This document shows positions 25,156 to 34,834 of a stretch of DNA of 64,000 nucleotides, one piece after another. Position 1 is the stretch's first letter. Each line of letters begins with the position of its first letter. The notes under the pieces were generated by a model. The model saw only the letters and a program-made list of their open reading frames with translations, was not told the origin of the DNA and did not search any database. The DNA lies in assembly GCA_937139405.1 (NCBI GenBank), contig CAKZPV010000034.1:62001-126000 (forward strand), given 5' to 3'. A program made the translations under genes and the position numbers. This stretch comes from an uncultured Nitrospirota bacterium. GTDB lineage: Bacteria; Nitrospirota; Nitrospiria; Nitrospirales; UBA8639.

Positions 25156-27453
25156 TTATCCTTCTATCACAGCATTCAACACAACACTTAAATCTACTAA
25201 ATTAAAAGGCTTTGCGACTCTACCTTTAAACCCATAGTCCTGGTAATTCGCCAAAACTGGGTCATTCGAATAGCCACTCACGACTATGGCTCGTACGTGA
25301 GGGTCCATATCTAACAATTGATTAATGACATCTTTACCACCGAGTCCACCAGGAATGGTTAAATCTAAAATAACAGCGGAAAAGGGATCACCGGATATTT
25401 GAGCTTGATTAAAAACCCTCAATGCTTCTTCCCCATCTTTAGTTGCTTGGCTGTGATATCCACACGTTTCAATCATTTCGCCAAGAACCTGACGAATTTG
25501 GCTTTCATCATCCATAATCAAAATCTTCCCATGGCCCAATCTCACAGTAGTTTCTACTGGCTGCTCGAACGTCTCCTTTTTGGGATTAGCCGGCAACACA
25601 AAAGAAAAGGTACTGCCACTACTGAGCTTAGATTCAGCAGATAAAAAGCCTCCATGACTTTTGATGATCGAATACGAAGTGGCTAACCCAAGCCCGGATC
25701 CTGTCGGTTTGGTTGTAAAGTACGGATCAAAAATTTTAGTAAGGTTTTCTTTTGATATACCAATTCCCTTATCAATAATCTCTATCCGCACCCATTGACC
25801 ATGGGAGGCCCTTGGCAGTTCTGCTTTCTCAGCGTCATCCTGACTGAGATTGTAGGCCTGAACAATACATTCCCCCCCTTCTGCCATGGCTTGTCGTGCA
25901 TTAATCACCAAATTGTGAATAACCTGGCAAATTTGTCCGACGTCAATATTCACAGGCCATAAGTCCGAAGAAATTTGAAACACCGGCTTAATCTTGGACC
26001 CAGCCAAAACCAAACGAACATTTTCTTCTAAAATATTTTTGAGAGACACCTCTTTTTTAACAGGAACACCCCCCTTCGAAAATGTGAGGAGTTGTCTCGC
26101 AATATCTTGTGCTCTTAATGACGCTTGTTCGGCTTCAATAATTCTCGGAAACAAGGGATTAGAATGCTCCAAGCCATATTTAGCTAATGATAATTGTCCC
26201 ACTATCGCGGTCAACAGATTATTAAAGTCATGAGCAAGCCCCCCGGCTAATAATCCAAGCGACTCTAATTTTGCCGCACGTACTTGCTCTTCCTCCCATT
26301 TTTTTCGTTCCGTGACATCCTGAGCCAGACCAATGATCCGGGAGATCTCACCAGACGGTTCCTCCACCGGAAAAGTCCGATTATGAACCCAGCGCACTTC
26401 ATCATTTTTTCGAATGATTCGGTATTCGATATCTAGAGTTTTTCCATCTAACCGTTTCAGAAAGAGATTTTCCACACGCACTCGATCTTCAGGTAAAACA
26501 ATGGCCAACCAAGCAAATGGATTGTTCATAAGTTTTTGAGCATCGCCTCCCCATAGGCGCTCATAGGCTGGACTGACGTAAATCATCTGCTGTAATTTCG
26601 TATCCCATATCCAAAAAACACTATCGATGGCTTCTGCCAATTGCTTAAATTTTTCATCACTCTCCTTAAACGCTAATTCTGCCATTCTGGCATCAGTGAC
26701 ATCTCGCCATATAAACAAAATGCTAGGCATTGGCTTCACAGAATTCGATTCTGGGCAAAACCGAACGTCAAATATTCGCATACCACGAGAAGTAGGATAC
26801 GAGATTTCTATAGACTCGATAGTTTCCTGTTGGAACACTTCTTGAATTTTTTCTTCGAAAATCTTGGCTACTGTTGAAGATAATTCTAAATCAGAGAGTT
26901 GTTTGCCTAGATAACGCTCAGGAGGAAGCGGATTAGCACTATCCCACCATCGATTCAAATATAACAATCGATTCCTGCGATCAACTCTACCGACAATATC
27001 AGGGAGATTGCTGGTCAATGACTGAAGCTCACGATCCCATCTATGCAATTCATCGGTGATAAATTGTGAATCACGATTTGGTATCAACACCCCATCACAG
27101 ACTATTTCACAATCTTCATCATTCCGTGATATCCAGCAATGCTCGTTGATATCAATGAGACAATCATCCTTACCCATGATTCGATAATTGACACTCACCC
27201 TTCTTGGCAACGCGCTCTCATCAGCCCAAGCCTTTAAAAATGTATTGCGATCATCAGAATGAATTCGACGAAAAAACGCTCGAGAATCTTGAAGCATTGT
27301 TTCGGGCGTCACACCAAAAACTTCTTGGACGTTAGGTGTAATAAAGTGAAATTGCCGATCTAGACCAGTTTGCACACAACGATAACCTACCACCGGAAGA
27401 TTGGTCATGAAAGACGAGATTAATTGCTCAGTATCATCCATGTCGCAAGTCAC
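25156..27453 (-). CDS. Soluble hybrid sensor histidine kinase (PAS x3, HisKA, HATPase, receiver)
   Basis: 765 residues without membrane segments. Order: PAS (about 10-125), PAS (about 140-255), PAS-PAC (about 270-385, VRWVHNRTFPVEEPSGEISR, IIGLAQDVTERKK), a short coiled coil, the dimerisation/phospho-acceptor helix with LLAGGLAHDFNNLL (His near residue 410), an ATPase domain with the boxes VIHNLVINARQAM, IEIIDKGIGI and TGSGLGLATSYSI, and a C-terminal receiver (ILIMDDESQIRQVL, acceptor Asp in VILDLTIPGGLGG, Lys in GRVAKPFNLV). It autophosphorylates and passes phosphate to its own receiver; the HDFNN acceptor type is common in such hybrids. No separate regulator or phosphotransfer protein is nearby. 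GTG at 27453 or ATG at 27441 could be the start. It lies downstream of the other kinase gene on the same strand. Confidence 0.92.
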   Translation of the reverse strand: MTCDMDDTEQLISSFMTNLPVVGYRCVQTGLDRQFHFITPNVQEVFGVTPETMLQDSRAFFRRIHSDDRNTFLKAWADESALPRRVSVNYRIMGKDDCLIDINEHCWISRNDEDCEIVCDGVLIPNRDSQFITDELHRWDRELQSLTSNLPDIVGRVDRRNRLLYLNRWWDSANPLPPERYLGKQLSDLELSSTVAKIFEEKIQEVFQQETIESIEISYPTSRGMRIFDVRFCPESNSVKPMPSILFIWRDVTDARMAELAFKESDEKFKQLAEAIDSVFWIWDTKLQQMIYVSPAYERLWGGDAQKLMNNPFAWLAIVLPEDRVRVENLFLKRLDGKTLDIEYRIIRKNDEVRWVHNRTFPVEEPSGEISRIIGLAQDVTERKKWEEEQVRAAKLESLGLLAGGLAHDFNNLLTAIVGQLSLAKYGLEHSNPLFPRIIEAEQASLRAQDIARQLLTFSKGGVPVKKEVSLKNILEENVRLVLAGSKIKPVFQISSDLWPVNIDVGQICQVIHNLVINARQAMAEGGECIVQAYNLSQDDAEKAELPRASHGQWVRIEIIDKGIGISKENLTKIFDPYFTTKPTGSGLGLATSYSIIKSHGGFLSAESKLSSGSTFSFVLPANPKKETFEQPVETTVRLGHGKILIMDDESQIRQVLGEMIETCGYHSQATKDGEEALRVFNQAQISGDPFSAVILDLTIPGGLGGKDVINQLLDMDPHVRAIVVSGYSNDPVLANYQDYGFKGRVAKPFNLVDLSVVLNAVIEG

Positions 27454-27546
27454 TCACTCTTTTGCTTGAATAGTGCCGCCAAATCGGAACGAGCATATTG
27501 TATCAATTTCTTCAAGGAAGAAAAGCTGTGAACCGAGTCCAAAGAA

Positions 27547-29736
27547 TTAAATATCTTGAACCGCGATAGTAGAGACGGGAGATTCAGAAATCATTTTCGA
27601 GCTAACCGTGGGGGAATAGACAGGAATTTGGATACGGATGCCAGAAACATGCTCTTGAGAATTTGCCAGGAATTCTAAGGAGCCAGAATAGCGTTGAACG
27701 ATTTGGCTTGCAAGAAGTAGTCCTCGTTTTTCACGACCATCGACAGATGCTAACCCGATTGACTCAAAATCATCTTTTCCAATGTTAATAACCATAGCAT
27801 ATTTAGACTCTTCTTGAGTGAGCCACGTAAAATTAAGAACGACCCAACATTGTCCAGAACTTCTTCTGTCAGCATCAACTCGAACATGTAAAGTTTGCGC
27901 TGTACTATTTGTACTTTTCAAAAGAAATAACAGAACATTAAACATCACCTGCATAAGTCCCTGTCGATCAATAGTCAGACTTGGAAGTAGGACGTCATAC
28001 TGCTTTTCAAATCGAATATGTTGATACACAGGGTTATCAGAGAAAAACAACAAACACGCCTCAATCGCGTCGTCAACATTAACCTTATGGTGTTCCATTT
28101 CAGCTAGGGGTTTCACATATGCTCGAATCTCGTGGGTTAATTGTTCAATTTTGGCTAGGTCGTCTCCAACAACACGATGAAGAGTATCCATAAATTCTGT
28201 ATCATGACGTCTCAATTGAGCTAATTGAACAAAAGTCTTAATGGACATCACCGGATTATGAAGTTCTTGAGTTAACCCTTCAGTCATGGCTTCGACAGAA
28301 TGTAGCCGATCAATCTGTCGGAGACTGTGTTGTGAGCGTAAAAGCTCTTCACGAAGGATCGCATTCTCTAATGCTAATGTTGATTCATGAATCAGGGTGC
28401 TCCAGACGAGACTTTGGCCTAATTTTCGACGAGCTTCCTTAGGGACAGGCCCCAGTGCGATAATCCCAACTAACTGGTAATTACTAAATACAGGATAACA
28501 AACTTCAAAACCTAAGCGCTCCATGTAGAATCTAACCTTATTTTCCCAAGGATCAAATGGTCCAACACTTAACTCTTTAAAAGAAATTTTGGTTTGGGTA
28601 TACAAGAGCAGCTGAGGTAAATCATCAGACAGCTTGATGTTTGCTTGATGAATGGGATGCTCAGAAAAAAATCCGCATGTCGCGACAGTCTGAAATGCGT
28701 TTTCCTTTTGTTGATAGACATAAATAGCTGCTTTTGAGACAACGACTCCATGCTGAAAAGCCTCAAGAATGGCTTGTCCAATTTCTGGAACACTTTTCAC
28801 TTGAGAAACCTTGGACGATAATTGATTGAGAGTTTTCAATCGGTACTCACGGCCTTTTAATATAGTCCTCGCCACAGCCCCTCTTGTACCCAATTTCATT
28901 TGATACGCGCCAGCTACGGTCAAAATATGTACAATCAATTGCACCATAGAATATCGAAGAGAAATAGACCCAAAAATAGACTTTTGGGCGATTAACAAAA
29001 CAGGATAGACGGGCTGGGAAACTAAAAGTAAAAGAGAAAAATAAGAAAGCCCTTTTTCAACAAATACCGAAAATTCCATAAGATGGTAACGTAAAAAGGT
29101 ATATCCCACGATTGCCACGTAGATAGTCACGAAGATATTCCCAAATGGCGGCAGCTCGATTCCATACCATAACGGAAAATTTGTGGCCCCACCTGAGAAT
29201 CCAATGGCCGAAGCAATTAAGAGGTAGCGATATTGTTTCCGGTGAACGCCTTTTTCATGCCGATATGCTTGAAATAATTGCCAATGGGCATAGATGATGA
29301 CAAGAGCCCACCATATCAAGGAAAGATGAAATGCTATCCCAGGTACCGGCCAAAAAAGAAATCCTGAAACAGGAGCAACTCCCTTAATAAAATACGGAGT
29401 CCAAACCAACAACGAAAAAATTATGCCAATATAATATTGAACTTTGAGAAATTTGTGAAAACGATGAAGTGTCCCGAGAAGACTGATAACATGATGAAAA
29501 AAAGCTACAGGAATAAATATGGCCCCGGCCATAAGAACCCTTGAGAAAAATAATGCAGGGTCAGGAGAATTTGAACTTAGCCAGAAAAAATATCCAAAAC
29601 TCCAAAGAGCGATAGTGGACCAAAAAAAAGCATAGGTCCAATACCGAGGATCTCGTGGGGAACGATTGTAGATTAAAAGGGCGAGCCCAGTAGCGGCAAT
29701 TCCGTTGAGAAGCCCACTGATAGCAAAAAAATCCAT
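27547..29736 (-). CDS. Membrane histidine-kinase homologue, probably a pseudokinase
   Basis: 729 residues. The N-terminus has about seven to eight membrane helices (residues 5-285), followed by a GAF domain (about 310-465, VVSKAAIYVYQQKENAFQTV) and a kinase-like core. At the phospho-acceptor position, where kinases of this type read AHEIRNPL, this protein reads TQELHNPVMSIKTFVQLAQL (about residues 488-506): the His is a Gln. In the ATPase domain the N-box is QVMFNVLLFLLKST and the D-x-G-x-G box cannot be found; only REKRGLLLASQIVQRYSG resembles the lid and the following helix. It therefore looks unable to bind ATP or accept phosphate in the normal way. It may serve as a receptor or scaffold for the hybrid kinase encoded 93 bp downstream on the same strand. 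Confidence 0.8.
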   Translation of the reverse strand: MDFFAISGLLNGIAATGLALLIYNRSPRDPRYWTYAFFWSTIALWSFGYFFWLSSNSPDPALFFSRVLMAGAIFIPVAFFHHVISLLGTLHRFHKFLKVQYYIGIIFSLLVWTPYFIKGVAPVSGFLFWPVPGIAFHLSLIWWALVIIYAHWQLFQAYRHEKGVHRKQYRYLLIASAIGFSGGATNFPLWYGIELPPFGNIFVTIYVAIVGYTFLRYHLMEFSVFVEKGLSYFSLLLLVSQPVYPVLLIAQKSIFGSISLRYSMVQLIVHILTVAGAYQMKLGTRGAVARTILKGREYRLKTLNQLSSKVSQVKSVPEIGQAILEAFQHGVVVSKAAIYVYQQKENAFQTVATCGFFSEHPIHQANIKLSDDLPQLLLYTQTKISFKELSVGPFDPWENKVRFYMERLGFEVCYPVFSNYQLVGIIALGPVPKEARRKLGQSLVWSTLIHESTLALENAILREELLRSQHSLRQIDRLHSVEAMTEGLTQELHNPVMSIKTFVQLAQLRRHDTEFMDTLHRVVGDDLAKIEQLTHEIRAYVKPLAEMEHHKVNVDDAIEACLLFFSDNPVYQHIRFEKQYDVLLPSLTIDRQGLMQVMFNVLLFLLKSTNSTAQTLHVRVDADRRSSGQCWVVLNFTWLTQEESKYAMVINIGKDDFESIGLASVDGREKRGLLLASQIVQRYSGSLEFLANSQEHVSGIRIQIPVYSPTVSSKMISESPVSTIAVQDI

Positions 29737-29971
29737 AGCTATCGCTCTACGATAGGAAAATACTTAATACAAATGTCGCTCGTGGGGAAAAAGATTTGCA
29801 TACCAAAAAGGCCGCACCAGCCTTGAGGGGGCTCGCTTTGACATGGAACATTACGCCTAATGACTAAAATGGTCAAGTCTACACATAAATTTTCTTGAAG
29901 ATGAGGCTCTGTGTAATAAAACCCACTTCCTTCCCTGGAAGATTTCAACACAAAATCGGTGAAAGGAAAAA

Positions 29972-30703
29972 TTAAGAAACAGATGCCTGGAGAAGAGGAA
30001 GCTGAAGTAATGGCAGTAAAGTTGATAGCGTTTGATCATCATCCACAACCAATCCAGAACGATTAATTAAGACCGTATGAAGACCAGCCTGCTGGGCTCC
30101 TTCAACATCTTCGACTGGATGATCCCCGACGTGAAGAACTTCCTCAGGAGTGAGCATGTGTTGTTCCATCGCATACGAAAATATTTTAGTAGCAGGCTTG
30201 GCAGCCCCGGCCAAACTAGAAATCGTTACAGAATCAAAAAATTGATTGATCTCAAGTGCACGAGCCAACTGAAAAAAACGACTGTCGAAATTGGAAATGA
30301 TTCCCAATTCAAACCCTCGTTCCTTTAATTGTGTCAAAACAGTACGTGTTTCAGGAAAAAGCTCCCAATGCGTGGCTTGCCCAAACGCGTCAAAGACTTC
30401 ATCAAAAAAATCATCAAACCCTTCAAACATACCCACTCGATAAAAAACGGCATGTACGACGTCAAACCACCACAAGCGTTCACATTGTTTCAATTTCTCC
30501 GGTCGTTCAACAGAAAAAATAGGGGCAGGCATGTCCTTCATCGTTTCTCTAAATGTTGCATTCAACTTTATGACCATTTCTTCAGTCTCAGGAACCCCGT
30601 ATTTTTTGGCGTACGTCAGGTAGACCTGTCCAACTGAACCTTTGACATCAAACAACGTGCCAACGGCATCAAAAAAAATAGCTTTAATAGGAGATGATGC
30701 CAT
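29972..30703 (-). CDS. HAD-superfamily hydrolase (HDHD3-like)
   Basis: About 243 residues. Motif I is KAIFFDAVGTLFDVKGSVGQ, with the nucleophile Asp but Ala-Val in place of the common Leu-Asp, so the second Asp is replaced (FDAVGT). Motif II is LGIISNFDSRF, motif III the Lys in AAKPATKIFSYA, and motif IV EEVLHVGDHPVEDVEGAQQA. The cap is helical (subfamily IA). The missing second Asp of motif I is usual in HDHD3-like proteins and may reduce phosphatase activity. The substrate is unknown. I start at the ATG at 30703 (GAG 8 bp upstream); a GTG at 30712 is the alternative. Confidence 0.85.
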   Translation of the reverse strand: MASSPIKAIFFDAVGTLFDVKGSVGQVYLTYAKKYGVPETEEMVIKLNATFRETMKDMPAPIFSVERPEKLKQCERLWWFDVVHAVFYRVGMFEGFDDFFDEVFDAFGQATHWELFPETRTVLTQLKERGFELGIISNFDSRFFQLARALEINQFFDSVTISSLAGAAKPATKIFSYAMEQHMLTPEEVLHVGDHPVEDVEGAQQAGLHTVLINRSGLVVDDDQTLSTLLPLLQLPLLQASVS

Positions 30704-30851
30704 GAATTTCACTCAAACCGATGAGGACATATCGCCGACATCAATCCTATATATTGTCAGCATGACCAAAAGATGGGGTACTGAAAAAAATCTGGCAGGT
30801 AATAAGCTAGCAAGAAAACGGAACCGACTGCTTGATTAAACGAGGAAGCGC

Positions 30852-30962
30852 CTACTTCTTTTTGCCTTTTTCACGTCGAGCCGTTTCGAGACTTTTCACA
30901 CGGCGTTGATTTTTTCGATGTTTCCTTCTCATTTCACGATCTTTTTCACGTCCACGAGGCAT
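30852..30962 (-). CDS. Very small, highly basic protein (36 residues)
   Basis: ATG at 30962 preceded by AGGAGA with ideal spacing, and a short frame encoding MPRGREKDREMRRKHRKNQR-RVKSLETARREKGKKK. More than half of the residues are Lys or Arg, and the whole chain can form one helix. It resembles tiny ribosome-associated or RNA-binding proteins (bTHX-like, DUF6800-like), but I cannot assign a family. It lies between the HAD gene (same strand, 139 bp downstream) and valS (opposite strand). The strong ribosome-binding site and lack of any other explanation make it a credible gene. Confidence 0.65.
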   Translation of the reverse strand: MPRGREKDREMRRKHRKNQRRVKSLETARREKGKKK

Positions 30963-31101
30963 AGGGAATCTCCTTCAATGTATTGAGTGAATAAGCTCAT
31001 TCTATACCATACGGTTCCTTGAAGGAACAAGACTCTATATTGCAGGGACTCAGGTCCCATGATAACATCCAGCCGCCTTTAACACGGATTCCATAACATC
31101 T

Positions 31102-33891
31102 ATGTCGCTTCCATTAGATAAAAACTACAACCCAACAGCTGTCGAGAAAAAATGGGTGGCCCATTGGGCAGAGCACAAGCTTTTCCAACCACGTCAAACG
31201 GAAAAGTCTGCATCCTATTGTATGGTCATTCCACCACCAAATGTCACAGGCTCACTCCATATCGGTCATGCCCTTAATAATACGCTTCAAGATATCCTCA
31301 TTCGCTGGAAACGCATGCAAGGGTTGCAAACGCTTTGGATCCCGGGAACAGATCATGCCGGAATTGCGACCCAAAATGTCGTTGAACGCCAACTAAAAGA
31401 AGAAGGCCTATCGCGTGAAGATCTTGGCCGTCAAGCATTTATTGAGCGCGTATGGGATTGGAGGCACCAATCAGGGGACACGATTGTTGGGCAACTGAAA
31501 CAATTGGGGGCATCCTGCGATTGGGACCGTCAACGGTTCACGATGGACGAGGGGCTTTCCTTTGCCGTTAGAAAAGTATTCGTTCAACTCTATGACGAAG
31601 GATTAATCTATCGAGGCGAACGACTCATTAATTGGTGTCCTCGTTGCCTCACTGCGCTTTCTGACATAGAAGTCGAACACGAAGACATCAAAGGCATGCT
31701 CTATCACATTCGGTATAACCTTGCAGATGATCCTGAAGCTTTTCTCACAATAGCAACAACTAGGCCAGAAACCTTATTAGGCGACATGGCTGTTGCCGTT
31801 CATCCAGACGATCCTCGCTATCAACACTTCATCGGCAAACAGATCAAGCTCCCCTTAACAGCACGCACGATTCCCATTATAGCCGACTCCATTTTAGTGG
31901 ACCGTGAATTTGGTACCGGTGCGGTTAAAATTACCCCAGCCCATGATTTCAATGACTTCGAAGCCGGCGAACGGCATGGATTAAAATCCCTCACCATTCT
32001 TGATTTTAAAGCTCGAATGGATGAACTGGGGCTCAAGGCTGCCAAAGTGGATCAAAACCTATTGACGAAGTTGAGCTTCAAATCTAGTCAAGAAGCTCGG
32101 CCACTCGTTATTGAGGCCTTACAAGCACAGGAGCTAATGCTTCAAGAAGAAGACCATCCCATGGCATTAGGGAAATGCTATCGCTGTAAAACTGTGGTTG
32201 AGCCCTACCTATCACCCCAGTGGTTCGTCAAAACGCCTCCATTAGCTGCCCCGGCTATTCACGCCGTTGAAACTGGAAACATTCGTATCATCCCCGAAGG
32301 ATGGCAAAATAATTATCTGGGTTGGATGCGGCAAATAAAAGATTGGTGCATTTCTCGACAAATATGGTGGGGGCATCAAATCCCGGCATGGTACTGTCGA
32401 AGTTGCAACAAAGAGCATGTCCTCGAACCGAATGCTACGGGTGAAGGAACAGCAACGGGGCAAGGGAGTTCTCGCACCCCCACCATGAGCTGCTTCATCA
32501 CACCAGAAGCACAACCCATCGTATCCGAAACGGACCCAACCGTCTGTCCTAATTGTGGAGGCTCGGATGTATTTCAAGACCCTGATGTCTTAGACACTTG
32601 GTTTTCCTCAGCATTATGGCCCTTCTCCACACTCGGATGGCCAGAACACACACCAGACCTCAAGACCTTCTACCCCACTTCAACGCTAGTCACCGGCTTA
32701 GATATCCTCTTCTTTTGGGTGGCCCGAATGGTGATGATGGGGATCAAATTGACGGGACAAGTCCCCTTCCGTGATGTCTATATTCATGCCTTGGTTCGAG
32801 ATGCTGAAGGACAAAAAATGAGTAAGTCCAAAGGCAATGTCATTGATCCCCTCACCAAAATGAGCCAATACGGAACCGACGCCTTACGATTTACCATGGC
32901 CTCAATGGCTTCGCCAGGGCGCGATATGAAATTGGCCGAAGAACGAATTGAAGGGTACCGTAATTTTGTCACCAAGATTTGGAATGCCGCGCGCTTCATT
33001 CAGCTCCATACCGATGGAGCCATGGTCTCAGTGCCACCGGAGTCTCGGCCATTCCCAGATCGATGGATACTCTGTCGCCTCAACCATGCCGTTCGAGAAG
33101 TGACTAAAGCCTTAGACAACTATCGCTTTGACCAAGCCACATCTCACCTCTATCAGTTTATCTGGCATGAATATTGTGATTGGTATATTGAATTGGCAAA
33201 GCCCAGCCTTCAACAGAACGATCATCCAGATGCCGGCACCACGCGTCATACGCTCTTAGAATCCTTCGAAATCATTCAACGTCTGCTCCATCCGGTCATG
33301 CCATTTATCACCGAGGAAATTTGGCAATCGCTCCCCCATGATGGCATTTCAATTATGACTCAACCATTTCCCATCGAGCGAGAGGAATGGATCAATCCCC
33401 AAGCTGAACAGGATTTTTCTCTCCTTCAAGGTTTTGTGTCGACGACCCGAACTGGTCGCGCCCTTTTAAACATTCCAGCCAATCAAACCCTCTCTACCTT
33501 TGGAACGACCACAAATAAGGATGAGGCAAACAGCCTCAAAAACTTAGAACCTTATATCGAGTCAATATTGCGCTCCACTCTCACTCTGACTCCAACGACG
33601 GTTTGGCCTTCGGATCGCATTTTGCAACTTGTGGCTGGAAATCTCACAATCGGTTTGCCTGTAGAACCTAATTTAGATCTCCAACAGATTGTCAAAAAAG
33701 TAAAGAAACAGGGAGAGGCTAAGCAGAAGGAATGCAGTCGTCTTCAGAGCCGTATCTCATCTCCAACATTTCGAGAAAAAGCTGAGTCTTCAGTCATTCA
33801 AGAATCCGAAGAGCGGGTCGCTAGCCTCCAGCAGGAGCTAGCCTTGCTCACCAGCAGCGAACAACAACTCGCCACCATGTTGCACTCATGA
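31102..33891 (+). CDS. valS: Valyl-tRNA synthetase
   Basis: 929 residues, full length for the bacterial enzyme that charges tRNA-Val. The HIGH signature is in PPPNVTGSLHIGHALNNTLQ (about residues 46-65), and KMSKS in GQKMSKSKGNVIDPL (about 570). The large CP1 editing domain lies between (TIATTRPETLLGDMAVAVHP), together with Cys-rich knuckles (CYRCKTVVEP, CRSCNKEH, CPNCGGSD). An anticodon-binding domain follows, and the C-terminal coiled coil that contacts tRNA starts near residue 860 (IVKKVKKQGEAKQKECSRLQ). It is the first gene of a run of co-oriented housekeeping genes and overlaps nadC by 4 bp (ATGA), so the two are translationally coupled. Confidence 0.97.
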   Translation: MSLPLDKNYNPTAVEKKWVAHWAEHKLFQPRQTEKSASYCMVIPPPNVTGSLHIGHALNNTLQDILIRWKRMQGLQTLWIPGTDHAGIATQNVVERQLKEEGLSREDLGRQAFIERVWDWRHQSGDTIVGQLKQLGASCDWDRQRFTMDEGLSFAVRKVFVQLYDEGLIYRGERLINWCPRCLTALSDIEVEHEDIKGMLYHIRYNLADDPEAFLTIATTRPETLLGDMAVAVHPDDPRYQHFIGKQIKLPLTARTIPIIADSILVDREFGTGAVKITPAHDFNDFEAGERHGLKSLTILDFKARMDELGLKAAKVDQNLLTKLSFKSSQEARPLVIEALQAQELMLQEEDHPMALGKCYRCKTVVEPYLSPQWFVKTPPLAAPAIHAVETGNIRIIPEGWQNNYLGWMRQIKDWCISRQIWWGHQIPAWYCRSCNKEHVLEPNATGEGTATGQGSSRTPTMSCFITPEAQPIVSETDPTVCPNCGGSDVFQDPDVLDTWFSSALWPFSTLGWPEHTPDLKTFYPTSTLVTGLDILFFWVARMVMMGIKLTGQVPFRDVYIHALVRDAEGQKMSKSKGNVIDPLTKMSQYGTDALRFTMASMASPGRDMKLAEERIEGYRNFVTKIWNAARFIQLHTDGAMVSVPPESRPFPDRWILCRLNHAVREVTKALDNYRFDQATSHLYQFIWHEYCDWYIELAKPSLQQNDHPDAGTTRHTLLESFEIIQRLLHPVMPFITEEIWQSLPHDGISIMTQPFPIEREEWINPQAEQDFSLLQGFVSTTRTGRALLNIPANQTLSTFGTTTNKDEANSLKNLEPYIESILRSTLTLTPTTVWPSDRILQLVAGNLTIGLPVEPNLDLQQIVKKVKKQGEAKQKECSRLQSRISSPTFREKAESSVIQESEERVASLQQELALLTSSEQQLATMLHS

Positions 33892-34787
33892 GCACAAAAA
33901 AACTTGTGCCTCCGCCACCACGATCTTTTATTCGGGAGATCGTCAGAGCCGCGTTGCGGGAAGACCTTGGATTTGGGGACTTGACGACTAATGCTCTTAT
34001 CTCTGATGGCATGTCCGCCAAAGCCAAAATCGTGGCGAAAGAAGCCATGGTTGTGGCAGGTATCGTGGTCGCGCAAGAAGTCTTTCATCAGATCGACGGC
34101 TCGCTCACCGTTAAACTTCACCAACACGATGGAACCTGGATAAAAGCCAATAGTGAAATCCTCACTATTGCAGGGAAAGCCCAATCCCTCCTTCAAGCTG
34201 AGCGAGTGGCCCTCAATTTCATGCAACGGCTCTCTGGAATTAGCACCCTCACCCACCAATTTTGTCGTGCTGTTGACAGGCATTCAATCAAAATTGCCGA
34301 TACCAGAAAAACCACTCCTGGGCTCCGCACGTTGGAAAAATGGGCGGTCCGCCTTGGGGGAGGCTATAACCACAGGTTTTCCCTCCACGATGGCATCCTG
34401 ATTAAAGACAATCACCTCATGGTTCTTGCAATCAATAACATATCCCTCAGCCAAGCATGCCAATTAGCAAGACAACGGGCTCCGCATGGCCTTCGAATTA
34501 GCGTAGAAGTTGAATCTTTGAAACAAGTTCGAGAAGCCCTGCAAGGGAAGGCCGATATTATTCTGCTAGACAATATGCCTCCCTCAAAAATTCAGCAGGC
34601 TGTGAAGATCATCAAGGGTAAAGCATTAGTCGAAATTTCTGGTGGAATTACTCTGAATAACATTCAGGATATGGCCACCACAGGGGCAGACATTATCTCA
34701 ATCGGGGCACTCACCCATTCTGCACCAGCCATGGACATCTCAATGGATACGACTTCAACTTCACCTCAACGAAAAAAGAAAAAATAG
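33888..34787 (+). CDS. nadC: Nicotinate-nucleotide pyrophosphorylase (carboxylating)
   Basis: 299 residues. It converts quinolinate and PRPP to nicotinate mononucleotide in de novo NAD synthesis. Recognised by REDLGFGDLTTNALI, LNFMQRLSGISTLT, DTRKTTPGLRTLEKWAVRLG, HRFSLHDGILIKDNHL (active-site His-Lys block) and LVEISGGITLNNI near the C-terminus. Length and order match the family. The last residues (SPQRKKKK) are an extra basic tail. It begins inside the valS stop codon and precedes birA by 47 bp on the same strand. Confidence 0.96.
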   Translation: MSTKKLVPPPPRSFIREIVRAALREDLGFGDLTTNALISDGMSAKAKIVAKEAMVVAGIVVAQEVFHQIDGSLTVKLHQHDGTWIKANSEILTIAGKAQSLLQAERVALNFMQRLSGISTLTHQFCRAVDRHSIKIADTRKTTPGLRTLEKWAVRLGGGYNHRFSLHDGILIKDNHLMVLAINNISLSQACQLARQRAPHGLRISVEVESLKQVREALQGKADIILLDNMPPSKIQQAVKIIKGKALVEISGGITLNNIQDMATTGADIISIGALTHSAPAMDISMDTTSTSPQRKKKK

Positions 34788-34834
34788 TAAATCCATCGTA
34801 AATCTGATCCTCTTATTACCCCTTCTTTCCAAAC

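Noticed and set aside
29739-30048. Two short - strand frames between the pseudokinase and the HAD gene
   Set aside because: They overlap each other and the HAD gene end, and lack ribosome-binding sites and recognisable content.
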